A DNA stretch of 64,000 nt. It comes from Nocardia brasiliensis NBRC 14402. Lineage in GTDB: Bacteria > Actinomycetota > Actinomycetes > Mycobacteriales > Mycobacteriaceae. Below the pieces are notes generated by a model. It saw only the letters and a list, made by a program, of their open reading frames with translations, ran no database searches and had not been told where the DNA came from. Of this stretch, positions 9,104 to 17,848 are shown in pieces. Both the position numbers and the translations under genes were made by a program. The DNA is taken from NCBI RefSeq assembly GCF_000308475.2, contig NZ_BAFT02000038.1, positions 248,001 through 312,000 of the forward strand, read 5' to 3'. Numbering within the stretch: position 1 is the stretch's first letter; each line of letters begins with the position of its first letter.

Positions 9104-9721
9104 GTGGGTTTCTATCGAGATCGAGTGGTGCCGCGGATCGTGGACGCGGCCTGCGGGATGCGGTTCAACGAACCGCTGCGCGAGCGGGTGTGCGCGGGCC
9201 TCAGCGGCCGAGTGGTGGAGATCGGGTTCGGGTCGGGGCTGAACGTGCCGTTCTATCCGGAGACCGTCGAGCTGGTCAGCGCGGTCGAACCCGCCGACCT
9301 CGGCTGGCGGCTCGCGAGCGAGCGGGTCGCGGCGGCGCGGGTGCCGATCGAACGGTCCGGACTGGACGGACAGTCACTGCCGTTCGGCGACAACAGCTTC
9401 GACAGCGCCCTGTCCACCTGGACGCTGTGCACCATCCCCGATGTCGCGACCGCGCTGGCGGAGGTGCGCCGGGTGCTCGCACCGGGCGGCACCCTGCACT
9501 TCGTCGAGCACGGCCTCGCGCCGGACCAGCGCGTGCAGGTGTGGCAGCACCGGCTCAATCCGATCCAGAAGACCTTCGCCGGCGGCTGCCATCTGAACCG
9601 CGATATCCGCGGCCTGCTCACCGACGCGGGGTTCGAGATCCGCGATATCGACGTGTTCTACGGCGAAGACGCCCCTCGGTTCCTCGCCGCGCAGTCGCTC
9701 GGCGTGGCGGTCGCCGCCTAG
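9104..9721 (+). CDS. SAM-dependent class I methyltransferase
   Basis: The 205-residue protein contains the SAM-binding motif I VVEIGFGSGLNVPF (about residues 33-46), an acidic residue at the end of strand 2 (SAVEPAD) and the post-motif DGQSLPFGDNSFDSALSTWTLCTIPD, all typical of methyltransferase domain 11 proteins. The GTG at 9104 has a GGAAGAG ribosome-binding site 7 nt upstream; the frame is open to 8867, but that part does not look like protein. Members of this subgroup often act on small molecules or lipids, but the acceptor cannot be inferred. The gene stands alone ahead of the TetR gene. Confidence 0.85.
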   Translation: MGFYRDRVVPRIVDAACGMRFNEPLRERVCAGLSGRVVEIGFGSGLNVPFYPETVELVSAVEPADLGWRLASERVAAARVPIERSGLDGQSLPFGDNSFDSALSTWTLCTIPDVATALAEVRRVLAPGGTLHFVEHGLAPDQRVQVWQHRLNPIQKTFAGGCHLNRDIRGLLTDAGFEIRDIDVFYGEDAPRFLAAQSLGVAVAA

Positions 9722-9758
9722 CCGCTGCCGAAAGCGCAGCTCAGCGTCCCGCACTGCT

Positions 9759-9782
9759 ATTTTGAAATGATCGGTTCAAAAT
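9759..9782. promoter_or_regulatory. Operator-like palindrome ahead of the TetR gene
   Basis: A perfect inverted repeat, ATTTTGAA-N8-TTCAAAAT, sits just upstream of the -10 box of the TetR gene. A related site lies before the efflux gene (10411-10434), with 17 of 24 positions the same. This fits autoregulation plus control of the pump by the adjacent TetR protein. Confidence 0.6.
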
Positions 9783-9786
9783 GTGC

Positions 9787-9792
9787 TAGCGT
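9787..9792 (+). promoter_or_regulatory. -10 box for a probably leaderless tetR transcript
   Basis: TAGCGT fits the actinobacterial TANNNT -10 pattern and is followed by 7 nt and then the ATG at 9800, so transcription would start at the start codon. The operator overlaps the spacer and -35 zone. Confidence 0.45.
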
Positions 9793-9799
9793 GACCGGC

Positions 9800-10372
9800 A
9801 TGGCACGACCGAAACAGTTCGACGAGGAGCGCGCGGTGGATGCCGCGATGCGCGCGTTCTGGATCGCGGGCTACGAGGCCACCTCGACACAGGCGCTGTG
9901 CGAGGCGACCGGCCTGGGCCGCAGCAGCATCTACAACACCTTCACCAGCAAACACGACCTGTTCGAACGGGCCCTGCGGCGATACATGACCACCAAGAAC
10001 GCCACCACCTTCGACCTACTGGACAGCGGCCTGGACGCGAAGGCGAAGATGCGCGCGCTGCTGTGGCAGGTGGTCGACGCGCCGGCGGCCGATCCGCTCG
10101 GCTGCCTCGTCGTCAACTCGATGGTCGAACTCGCACCGCACGACCCCGAGGTGGCGGCCACGCTGCGCGAGGACCAGCGCCGGCGCCTCGCCGCGCTCCG
10201 CGACGCACTCGAAAGCGGCAGGCGCGCAGGCGAAATCGACGACAGCAAGAGCGCCGAAGAACTGGCGCACTTCATGAACGCGACCATCGCGGGCATGCGC
10301 GTCGCCGCCCGCGGCGGCGCCGGCCGCGACGCACTGGCGGCCATCGCCACCACCGCGCTCGACGCCTTCTGA
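9800..10372 (+). CDS. TetR/AcrR family transcriptional repressor
   Basis: The 190-residue protein has an N-terminal TetR HTH, with FDEERAVDAAMRAFWIAGYEATSTQALCEATGLGRSSIYNTFTSKHDLFERAL spanning about residues 6-57 (split here only for recognition), followed by an all-helical ligand domain. ATG at 9800 is used, not the ATG at 9767, because the latter lies inside the operator and adds residues outside the fold. The next gene is a Cmx-like efflux pump, 76 bp downstream, whose promoter carries a related operator. The likely role is drug- or metabolite-responsive repression of the pump and of itself. The ligand is unknown. Confidence 0.85.
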   Translation: MARPKQFDEERAVDAAMRAFWIAGYEATSTQALCEATGLGRSSIYNTFTSKHDLFERALRRYMTTKNATTFDLLDSGLDAKAKMRALLWQVVDAPAADPLGCLVVNSMVELAPHDPEVAATLREDQRRRLAALRDALESGRRAGEIDDSKSAEELAHFMNATIAGMRVAARGGAGRDALAAIATTALDAF

Positions 10373-10410
10373 TCGACCGAAAACAGGTCGACCCCTTACC
10401 TTCTGCCCCA

Positions 10411-10434
10411 GTTTTGAACCGAACGATCTAAAAT
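10411..10434. promoter_or_regulatory. Second operator-like site ahead of the efflux gene
   Basis: GTTTTGAACCGA followed by ACGATCTAAAAT resembles the tetR upstream palindrome (17 of 24 positions) and keeps the TTTTGAA half. It is directly followed by the AGGAGA ribosome-binding site of the pump gene, so binding would block its transcription. Confidence 0.55.
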
Positions 10435-10448
10435 AGGAGAGGTCTCCG

Positions 10449-11639
10449 ATGCCCCTAGCCGTCTACATCCTCGGGCTGTCCATCTTCGCCCAGGGCACCT
10501 CGGAGCTGATGCTCTCAGGACTGCTCACCGAGCTCTCCGCCGACCTGGGGGTGACCATTCCGCAAGCGGGACTGCTTATTTCGGCCTTCGCGCTCGGCAT
10601 GCTGGTCGGCGCGCCGGTGCTGGCGGTGGCGACGCTGCGCCTGCCGCGCCGCAACGCGCTGCTCGCCTTTCTCGCCGTCTTCGTCGCCACCCATGTGGTC
10701 GCGGCGCTGACCTCGGACTACTGGGTCCTGTTCGCGACCAGGGCGGTCGGCGCCTTCGTCTACGCCGGTTTCTGGTCGGTCGCGGCGACCACCGCCATCG
10801 GATTGGTGCCCGCCGGCGCCCGCGGTAAAGCGATGAGCGTCGTCGCGGGCGGGCTCACCATCGCCACCGTCGTCGGCCTGCCCGCGGGCACCGTGATCGG
10901 CCAGCACCTCGGCTGGCGCGCCGCGTTCTGGACCGTCGCGATCATGTCTGTCCTGGCGATGCTCGGCGTGCTCACCAAGATCCCCGCCGGACGCGCCGAG
11001 ACCACACCGGATCTGCGAAAAGAACTGCGCAGCATGGTGAATCCGCGGCTCTGGCTCTCCTACGCCACCACCGCCCTCGCCACCGCCGCGCTGCTCGCCA
11101 GCTTCGCCTACCTCGGCGCGCTGCTCGCCGAAACCACCGGCCTGCGCGGGTTCTGGATCCCGCTCGTGCTGGCCGTGTACGGCGTCGGCAGCTTCCTCGG
11201 CATCGTCGTCGGCGGGCGCACCGCCGACGCGCATCCCGTGCGCACCCTCTACATCGGCGTCACCGGCCTGATCATCACCTCGGTTCTGCTGGCCCTCACC
11301 GCCGAATACCCGGTGCCCGTCGTGGTGCTCGCCTTCCTGTTGGGCGCCTTCGGTTTCGGCACCAACCCCACGCTCAACAGCCGCGTCTTCAACCTCGCCG
11401 CCGACGGCCCCACCCTGGCCCCCGCCTTCAACGTCTCGTCCTTCAACATCGGCATCACCGTCGGCCCCTGGCTCGGCGGACTCGCCATCGGCGCCGGACT
11501 CGGCTATGCCAGCGTCGCCTGGATCGGCGCCGCCATAGGCCTGGCCGCACTGGGCACCATCACCTGGGAACAGCTGCTCCCCAAGCCGATTGAGGCCTCC
11601 ACCGTCACCGACCACCCAACCCCTGCCCTCACCCACTGA
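10449..11639 (+). CDS. cmx: MFS efflux transporter, Cmx/CmrA chloramphenicol-exporter type
   Basis: The 396-residue protein has 12 predicted membrane helices and no large loops. Its opening MPLAVYILGLSIFAQGTSELM is characteristic of the Cmx/CmrA/Cml branch of drug:H+ antiporters, with a conserved region RAVGAFVYAGFWSVAATTAIGLVP near residue 97. Family members export chloramphenicol; whether this one does is inference. An AGGAGAGG ribosome-binding site precedes ATG 10449, and a TetR-type operator overlaps the promoter. A very strong hairpin follows at 11683-11736. It forms a two-gene unit with the upstream TetR gene. Confidence 0.8.
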   Translation: MPLAVYILGLSIFAQGTSELMLSGLLTELSADLGVTIPQAGLLISAFALGMLVGAPVLAVATLRLPRRNALLAFLAVFVATHVVAALTSDYWVLFATRAVGAFVYAGFWSVAATTAIGLVPAGARGKAMSVVAGGLTIATVVGLPAGTVIGQHLGWRAAFWTVAIMSVLAMLGVLTKIPAGRAETTPDLRKELRSMVNPRLWLSYATTALATAALLASFAYLGALLAETTGLRGFWIPLVLAVYGVGSFLGIVVGGRTADAHPVRTLYIGVTGLIITSVLLALTAEYPVPVVVLAFLLGAFGFGTNPTLNSRVFNLAADGPTLAPAFNVSSFNIGITVGPWLGGLAIGAGLGYASVAWIGAAIGLAALGTITWEQLLPKPIEASTVTDHPTPALTH

Positions 11640-11672
11640 CCCAGCAGAGATGCGGGCGGCAACGAGCCCCCA

Positions 11673-12070
11673 CCCGCACCCCTTCTGACGTGTCGCACCC
11701 GCTGTGGCCTGCCACAGCGGGTGCGACACGTCAGAACCCGTGCGACACATCAAAACCCGTGCGACACGCCGCCTGCGGGACGGAGCAGCACGCGCGTGGA
11801 CCAACGATGGCCACGCGGTGGCCTGCCCGCACCCTTTCCGACTTCCCGCACCCGCTGTGGCCTGCCACAGCAGATGCGACACGTCAAAACCGGTGCGACA
11901 CATCAAAACCCGTGCGGCACGCTGCCTGCGAGGCGGAGCAGCACGCGCGTGGGCCAACGATGGCCACGCGGTGGCCTTCCCGCACCCTTTCTGCCTTCCC
12001 GCACCCGCTGTGGCCTGCCACAGCAGGTGCGACACGTCAAAACCCGTGCGACACATCAAAACGGGTGCGG
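11673..12070. repeat. Tandem array, 153-bp unit, about 2.6 copies
   Basis: The same 153-bp block starts at 11673, 11826 and 11979 and degenerates near 12070. Each unit holds an imperfect palindrome around GCTGTGGCCTGCCACAG and two or three GTGCGACACRTCARAACC motifs. Because 153 is divisible by 3 and the DNA is GC-rich, long chance frames cross it on both strands, but no plausible protein is seen. The array fills most of the 488-bp gap between the pump gene and the convergent dnaE1. Confidence 0.9.
11683..11736. terminator. Very strong hairpin downstream of the efflux gene
   Basis: Perfect 25-bp arms (11683-11707 and 11712-11736) flank a 4-nt loop (CCTG), 43 bp after the efflux stop. There is no U-tract. 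It is the intact copy of the palindrome in the 153-bp repeat and may act as a terminator for both converging genes. Confidence 0.7.
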
Positions 12071-12091
12071 CGGTGGGGGCACACCCCTCCC

Positions 12092-12118
12092 GGCGGACGG
12101 CGGACGGCGGACGGCGGA
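12092..12118. repeat. GGCGGAC microsatellite
   Basis: Almost four copies of the 7-bp unit GGCGGAC lie 10 bp beyond the dnaE1 stop. It is non-coding and potentially slippage-prone. Confidence 0.8.
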
Positions 12119-12127
12119 GGGCCGGGC

Positions 12128-15100
12128 TCAGACGGCCAAACACCCCGGCCCGAGCAGCGCTTTCAAGTCGCCCATCAACGCCGAGGACGGGGAGACGCGC
12201 AGGCTGTCGTCGAGTTTCAGGAGGGTGGTTTTGTCGCGGGCGCCGACGTGGCGGATGTGCACGTCGGAGGTGCCGGGGTGGCGGGACAGGACGCGCTTGA
12301 GCTCGCCGATCTTGTCGGGGGTGCACAGGCGGGTGGAGAGGGTGACGGCGAGCGGTTTGGCCACGCCGATGGAGGACAGGTCGGGGACGGCGAGATCGTT
12401 GGCGATGAGCGAGATGCGGTCGTCGCGGACCGAGACCCGCGCCTTCACCAGCACCACCGCGTCCTCGACCACGTCCATGCCGTAGACCGAATAGGCCTGC
12501 GGGAAGAACAGCACCTCGATACCACCGGAGAGGTCTTCGAGCTGCGCGGACGCCCAGGCGAGACCGTTCTTGTTGATGCGCCGGTTGACCGAGGCGAGGA
12601 TGCCGCCGAGGGTCACCTGCGCGCCGTCCTTGATATCGCCTTCGAGGATGGCGGGGATCTGCGTATCCGCCTGCGCCGCGAGCACATGCTCGACGCCGTT
12701 GAGCGGATGCCCGGACACGTACAGGCCGAGCATCTCGCGCTCGAGGGCCAGCTTGTGCTTGGACTCCCACTCGTCGTCGGGCACCTTCACGTTGAACACC
12801 GAGGCCACCGACTCGTCCGCGTCGACGCCGCCGAAGAGGTCGAACTGCCCGATCGCCTCGGCCTTCTTGGTGGACATCACCGCGTCGATGGCATCGGAGT
12901 GCACCAGCAGCAGACCCTTGCGCGGGTGCCCGAGCGAGTCGAATCCGCCTGCCTTGATGAGGGATTCGGTGACCTTCTTGGTGCAGGCGATCGCGTCGAT
13001 CTTGTTCAGGTAGTCGGAGAAGTCGGTGAACTTCGACTTCTCCTTGCGCGCGGCGATGATCGAGGACACCACGTTGGCGCCGACGTTGCGCACCGCGCCG
13101 AGGCCGAACCGGATGTCCTTGCCGACCGAGGCGAAGTTCAGCTCGGACTCGTTGACATCCGGCGGCAGCACGGTGATGCCCAGGCGGCGGCAGTCCGAGA
13201 GGTAGACCGCGGCCTTGTCCTTGTCGTCACCGACGGAGGTGAGCAGCCCGGCCATGTATTCGGCCGGGTAGTTGGCCTTGAGGTAGGCGGTCCAGAACGA
13301 GACCAGGCCGTAGCCCGCGGCGTGCGACTTGTTGAACGCGTAGCCGGCGAACGGAAGGATGGTGTCCCACAGGGCCTTCACCGCAGCCTCGGAGAACCCG
13401 TTGTTCGTCATGCCCTCGTGGAAGCCCTTGTACTCGGCCTCGAGCACCTCCAGCTTCTTCTTACCCATGGCCTTACGCAGCGCGTCGGCCTTGCCCATGG
13501 TGTAGCTGGCGACCTTCTGGGCGATGAACATGATCTGCTCTTGGTAGACGATCAGGCCGTAGGTCTCGGCGAGAATGTCCTTCAGCGGCTCTTCGAGCTC
13601 CGGATGGATCGGTTTGATCTCCTGCCGCCCGTTCTTGCGGTCGGCGTAGTCGTTGTGCGCGTTCATGCCCATCGGGCCGGGGCGGTACAGCGCGAGCACG
13701 GCGACGATGTCGTTGAAGCCGGTCGGCTGCATGCGCCGCAGCAGGTCGCGCATCGGGCCGCCGTCGAGCTGGAAGACGCCGAGCGTGTCACCGCGGGACA
13801 GCAATTCGTAGGTCGCGGGATCGTCCAGCGGCAGGTTGTCCATGTCGAGGTCGACGCCGCGGTTGGCCTTGATGTTGTCCAGCGCGTCACCGATGACGGT
13901 GAGGTTGCGCAGGCCGAGGAAGTCCATCTTCAGCAGGCCGATGGCCTCGCAGGACGGGTAGTCCCAGCCGGTGATGATGGCGCCGTCCTGGGCTCGCTTC
14001 CACACCGGGATCGCGTCGGTCAGCGGCTCGGAGGACATGATGACCGCGCAGGCGTGCACGCCGGCGTTGCGGATCAGGCCCTCGAGACCGCGGGCGGTCT
14101 CGTAGATCTTCGCGACATCGGGGTTGGTGCTGATCAGTTCGCGGACCTCGGCGGCTTCCTTGTACCGCTCGTGATCGGGATCGGTGATGCCGGCCACCGA
14201 GATGTCCTTGGCCATGATCGGCGGCGGCAGCGCCTTGGAGATCTGGTCGGCGATGGCGAAACCGGGCTGGCCGAACAGGACTCGCGCGGAGTCCTTGATC
14301 GCGGCCTTGGTCTTGATGGTGCCGAAGGTGATCACCTGGGCGACCCGGTCGCTGCCCCACTTCTCGGTGGCGTAGCGGACCATTTCACCGCGGCGGCGAT
14401 CGTCGAAGTCGATATCGATATCGGGCGCGGACGGGCGTTCCGGGTTCAGGAACCGCTCGAACAGCAGGCCGTGCGGGATCGGGTCGATATTGGTGATGCC
14501 CAGCGCGTAGGCGACCAGCGAACCGGCCGCCGAACCACGGCCGGGACCGACCCGGATGCCGACCTCTTTCGCGTGCGAGACGAGGTCACCGACGACGAGG
14601 AAGTAGGCCGGGAAGCCCTTCTGCTTGATGACGTCGAGCTCGAAGTAGGCGCGGCTGTAATACTCCTCGGGCACACCGCCGGGGAACCGGCGCTCGAGGC
14701 CGCGGTCGACCTCTTTGCGCAGCCACGAATCCTGGTCCTCGCCTTCGGGCACCGGGAACACCGGCATCCGGTCCTTGAAGGCCCACACGTCGTCGTAGGA
14801 CTGCACCCGCTCACCGATGAGCACGGTGTTGTCGCAGGCGCCGGGGACCTCGGCGTCCCACAGCGCGCGCATCTCCTCGGCGGACTTCAGGAAGTAGCCG
14901 TCACCGTCGAACTTGAACCTGGTCGGGTCGGAGAGCGTCTTGCCGGTCTGAATGCACAGCAGCGCTTCGTGGTTGGTGGACTGGTCCTTGGTGACGTAGT
15001 GGCAGTCGTTGGTGGCCAGCGGCGGGATGCCGAGCTTGCGGCCGACCTCGAGCAGGCCCTCGCGGACCCGGCGTTCGATGGACAGCCCGTGGTCCATGAT

Positions 15101-15676
15101 CTCGAGAAAGAAATTGTCCTTGCCGAAGATCTCCTGCCACTTGGCCGCCGCTTCCAGGGCCTCGCGGTCGTGGCCGAGGCGCAGCCTGGTCTGCACTTCA
15201 CCCGAGGGGCAGCCGGTGGTCGCGATGATGCCCTCGGCGTACTGGGCGATGATCTCCTCGTCCATCCGCGCCCACTTGCCGAGCTGGCCCTCGAGCGAGG
15301 CCAGCGAGGAGAGCTTGAACAGGTTGCGCAGGCCGGTCGCGGTCTCGGCGACCATGGTCATGTGGGTGTAGGCGCCGGAGCCGGAGACGTCGTCGCCCTT
15401 CTGGCTCGGATCGCCCCACAGCACGCGCTTGGTGTCGAAGCGGGAGGCGGGCGCGATGTAGGCCTCGATACCGATGATCGGCTTGATGTCGGCTTTCTTC
15501 GCCGAGTTGTAGAACTCGGAGGCGCCGTACATGTTGCCGTGGTCGGTCATCCCGACCGCGTTCATTCCCAGCCGTTTCGCCTCCGCGAACAGGGGCGAAA
15601 TCTTTGCCGCACCATCGAGCATGGAGTACTCGGTGTGGTTGTGCAGGTGAACGAACGATCCGGACGAGGCGGCCAA
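12128..15676 (-). CDS. dnaE1: DNA polymerase III alpha subunit, replicative DnaE1
   Basis: The 1182-residue protein is the chromosomal replicase. The PHP domain opens with [16 protein letters not shown] at residues 8-23; in mycobacteria this domain supplies the proofreading 3'-5' exonuclease. The polymerase core includes [18 protein letters not shown] and [15 protein letters not shown], which carries the catalytic aspartates, followed by HhH and OB-fold regions to the C-terminus. Start TTG at 15676 is chosen because GGGAGGAAGG lies just upstream; the ATG at 15730 would add residues not seen in homologues. Length agrees with mycobacterial DnaE1. A -10 box lies at 15720-15725. It is convergent with the efflux gene. 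Certain assignment. Confidence 0.96.
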   Translation of the reverse strand: MAASSGSFVHLHNHTEYSMLDGAAKISPLFAEAKRLGMNAVGMTDHGNMYGASEFYNSAKKADIKPIIGIEAYIAPASRFDTKRVLWGDPSQKGDDVSGSGAYTHMTMVAETATGLRNLFKLSSLASLEGQLGKWARMDEEIIAQYAEGIIATTGCPSGEVQTRLRLGHDREALEAAAKWQEIFGKDNFFLEIMDHGLSIERRVREGLLEVGRKLGIPPLATNDCHYVTKDQSTNHEALLCIQTGKTLSDPTRFKFDGDGYFLKSAEEMRALWDAEVPGACDNTVLIGERVQSYDDVWAFKDRMPVFPVPEGEDQDSWLRKEVDRGLERRFPGGVPEEYYSRAYFELDVIKQKGFPAYFLVVGDLVSHAKEVGIRVGPGRGSAAGSLVAYALGITNIDPIPHGLLFERFLNPERPSAPDIDIDFDDRRRGEMVRYATEKWGSDRVAQVITFGTIKTKAAIKDSARVLFGQPGFAIADQISKALPPPIMAKDISVAGITDPDHERYKEAAEVRELISTNPDVAKIYETARGLEGLIRNAGVHACAVIMSSEPLTDAIPVWKRAQDGAIITGWDYPSCEAIGLLKMDFLGLRNLTVIGDALDNIKANRGVDLDMDNLPLDDPATYELLSRGDTLGVFQLDGGPMRDLLRRMQPTGFNDIVAVLALYRPGPMGMNAHNDYADRKNGRQEIKPIHPELEEPLKDILAETYGLIVYQEQIMFIAQKVASYTMGKADALRKAMGKKKLEVLEAEYKGFHEGMTNNGFSEAAVKALWDTILPFAGYAFNKSHAAGYGLVSFWTAYLKANYPAEYMAGLLTSVGDDKDKAAVYLSDCRRLGITVLPPDVNESELNFASVGKDIRFGLGAVRNVGANVVSSIIAARKEKSKFTDFSDYLNKIDAIACTKKVTESLIKAGGFDSLGHPRKGLLLVHSDAIDAVMSTKKAEAIGQFDLFGGVDADESVASVFNVKVPDDEWESKHKLALEREMLGLYVSGHPLNGVEHVLAAQADTQIPAILEGDIKDGAQVTLGGILASVNRRINKNGLAWASAQLEDLSGGIEVLFFPQAYSVYGMDVVEDAVVLVKARVSVRDDRISLIANDLAVPDLSSIGVAKPLAVTLSTRLCTPDKIGELKRVLSRHPGTSDVHIRHVGARDKTTLLKLDDSLRVSPSSALMGDLKALLGPGCLAV

Positions 15677-16034
15677 GACGGTCCTTCCTCCCAAGGTCTC
15701 GACGGGGGTTGGCCTAGCGATTCTAGGCACGTCGGTACGACATTTTTTTCGAGGCGCGCGCGGCGCATCGAGACATCCCAGGAGCCCCCGGCGTGTCGGT
15801 GTCGAAGATCACCGGCGCGTCCGGCGAGACCCCCTCGGGGGCGTCCGATTTCCGCGAGCGACGTCCAGCGCGGAACGACCGACCCTACTCGACGCGACCG
15901 GTCGGGTCGGTCACCGCCGGACCGCACGGTGCTGCCCCCGGAATCGAGGGCAGCGAATCGGGGATGACAGCGCGGCATCGGGGGCATAGTCACTACCGAC
16001 AGACACGGGTGTTCCCAATCCTGCCGAGGTATTG
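15677..16034. other. Non-coding divergent region between dnaE1 and a secreted-protein gene
   Basis: About 360 bp hold the dnaE1 ribosome-binding site and -10 box and presumably the promoter of the gene at 16035. Frames that cross it are continuations of antisense dnaE1 frames and do not look like protein. No RNA gene or strong hairpin was seen. Confidence 0.5.
15720..15725 (-). promoter_or_regulatory. -10 box of dnaE1
   Basis: TAGAAT on the minus strand, embedded in the small inverted repeat CCTAG-N5-CTAGG, would start transcription near 15713 and give a leader of about 37 nt with the GGGAGGAAGG ribosome-binding site. No convincing -35 box is seen. Confidence 0.45.
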
Positions 16035-16475
16035 ATGATTTCGCTCAAAGCACTGTTCGCCGTTCCCGCCGTCGCCGTCGCGACCCTGGTCGCGACCGCC
16101 GCCCCGGCCACCGCCCAACTGCACGACTCGTTCGCGACCGTCTACTCGTTCAGCCAGGGACTGTGCGTCGCGTCGGTCAGTTCCGGTGTCACCGGCAACG
16201 CCTATCCGGAACACGCCGGGTTCTACGTGGCGACCACGATGTACGGCGTGGGCGGCTGCGCCCTGCCGCTCACGCTCAACTGGCGCAACGTGGACACCGG
16301 CGAGACCGGCACGTTCACGGTGACCGCGCAGGGCCCCGGATATTGGAGCAACAGCGGCCGCTCCGCGCTGTTCCATCCCGGCCTGGGCAAGTTCACCGCG
16401 ACGCTGACGGTCGGCGCCGCGCATATCCCGGAGCCCGGCGAGGTCGAGTTCCGGGTCGACAAGTACCAGGGCTGA
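16035..16475 (+). CDS. Small secreted protein of unknown function
   Basis: The 146-residue product has a clear signal peptide (MISLKALFAVPAVAVATLVA, cleavage near PATAQ) and a mature part of about 118 residues with two cysteines that could form a disulphide. The mature region is rich in beta-strand-like segments (GTFTVTAQGPGYW, KFTATLTVGA) and may be a small beta-sandwich. ATG 16035 and the TTG just before it are both possible starts. I recognise no characterised family. It stands alone between dnaE1 and the sensor kinase gene. Confidence 0.65.
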   Translation: MISLKALFAVPAVAVATLVATAAPATAQLHDSFATVYSFSQGLCVASVSSGVTGNAYPEHAGFYVATTMYGVGGCALPLTLNWRNVDTGETGTFTVTAQGPGYWSNSGRSALFHPGLGKFTATLTVGAAHIPEPGEVEFRVDKYQG

Positions 16476-16589
16476 CGCCGCGCACAAAGTCGCGTCCGCA
16501 CGCCCGGGTCCGGGGACAGCACATGCGCGGCACCGGCATACGGACGGTGCCGGGCGCGATAATCGGCGCATGAACGGAGTTCCGGCGCC

Positions 16590-17801
16590 GTGGGGCGCGC
16601 GGTGACGGCGACGATCGTCGCCCTGGTGGTCTCGGCCGCCATGATCGCCGGGGCGCTGGTGATCTGGCCGCGCACCCGCCGGGTGGTCACCACGCCGGCC
16701 GAGCGCGCGGTGCACACGGCGCTGCACACCGCGTCGCTGGCGGCGATCCCGCTGCGCCGCGGGCTCACCGAACAGTCGGCGCGCGAGTCCGCGCCGCACC
16801 TGCGGGTGCTGACCGGCGCCGAAGCGCTCGGCATCGCCGACCCGGACGGCACCCTGCTCGCCTGGGACGGACCGCACGCCGAACTCGCCGAGCATTTCAC
16901 CGAGGCGGCCAAGCGTGCCGTCACCGGCGAACGGCCGGTGCTCGTGGCCGGGCCGGGTCACAGCGAGCACGCCGGTCGCACGCTGCTCGCGCAGCCGCTG
17001 CTGATCGAGAGCACCGGGGTGGCGGGGGCGATCGGCGTCGTCACCACCGGCCGGCCGGGGCCGGGCTGGCTCGGCGCGGTGGCCGAGGTCGCTCGATACG
17101 CCTGCGGCCAACTGGAATTGGCCGAGCTGGACGCGTCCCGGGCCCGGCTCGACCGCGCCGAGGTGCGCGCGCTGCGCGCCCAGATCAGCCCGCACTTCAT
17201 CTACAACGCGCTGAACACGATCGCCTCGTTCGTGCGCACCGACCCGAATCGAGCCCGCGAACTGATCCTGGAATTCGCCGACTTCACCCGCTATTCCTTT
17301 CGCGCCGCGGGCGAATTCACCGTGCTGGCCGACGAACTGCGCAATATCGAGCGCTATCTCGCGCTCGAGCGCGCCCGCTTCGGCGACGCACTCGACGTCC
17401 GGTTGCAGATCGCGCCGGAGGTGCTCGGCGTGGTGCTGCCCTTCCTCGCGCTGCAACCGCTGGTGGAGAACGCGGTCCGGCACGGCCTGGCGGGCGCGGC
17501 GCGCGGCGGCACGGTGCACATCACCGCGGCCGACGCGGGCACCGACTGCCTGATCAGTGTCGAGGACGACGGTGTCGGCATGGATCCGGAACTGCTCCGC
17601 TCGGGCGCGCTCGACGCCGTCGAAACCGGCAAGGGCCCGGCCGGTTCCGGTGAGTCCGCGCATGTCGGCCTGGCCAATGTGGACGACCGGCTGCGCGCCG
17701 CTTTCGGCAACGACTACGGCCTGACCGTCGAGACCGCACCCGGCGCGGGCACCAAGGTCTCGCTGCGCGTGCCGAAGTTCCGCGCGGGCATCCAGGCGTG
17801 A
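16590..17801 (+). CDS. LytS-type sensor histidine kinase
   Basis: The 403-residue kinase has one N-terminal membrane helix (about 7-25), a linker sensor region and the LytS-family His_kinase domain. The phospho-acceptor H is in QISPHFIYNALNTIASF (near residue 209), the N box is LVENAVRHGL near 291 and the G boxes are VEDDGVGMD near 325 and HVGLANVDDRL. Start GTG at 16590. Such kinases pair with LytTR response regulators and, in actinobacteria, often sit beside acetate/pyruvate-type symporters. Here the matching regulator is 6 kb downstream (23886), beyond a three-gene insertion, but all genes point the same way. Ligand unknown; carboxylic acid sensing is inference from the context. Confidence 0.85.
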   Translation: MGRAVTATIVALVVSAAMIAGALVIWPRTRRVVTTPAERAVHTALHTASLAAIPLRRGLTEQSARESAPHLRVLTGAEALGIADPDGTLLAWDGPHAELAEHFTEAAKRAVTGERPVLVAGPGHSEHAGRTLLAQPLLIESTGVAGAIGVVTTGRPGPGWLGAVAEVARYACGQLELAELDASRARLDRAEVRALRAQISPHFIYNALNTIASFVRTDPNRARELILEFADFTRYSFRAAGEFTVLADELRNIERYLALERARFGDALDVRLQIAPEVLGVVLPFLALQPLVENAVRHGLAGAARGGTVHITAADAGTDCLISVEDDGVGMDPELLRSGALDAVETGKGPAGSGESAHVGLANVDDRLRAAFGNDYGLTVETAPGAGTKVSLRVPKFRAGIQA

Positions 17802-17848
17802 TCAGGGAAACCGGGCCGGTGTCCGGCGTGCTGCCCTACTGTTGAGCC

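Noticed and set aside
11673..12070. CRISPR array
   Set aside because: The unit is 153 bp with near-identical content throughout, without short repeats separated by unique spacers, and no cas gene is nearby.
11690..15967. A 1425-codon open frame on the plus strand across the repeats and dnaE1
   Set aside because: It is antisense to the certain dnaE1 gene and its product is low-complexity; long chance frames are common in DNA of this GC content, and the repeat unit length of 153 bp keeps it open.
15677..16034. A small gene in the 358-bp gap before the secreted protein
   Set aside because: The only open frames are extensions of antisense dnaE1 frames and lack ribosome-binding sites or protein-like composition.
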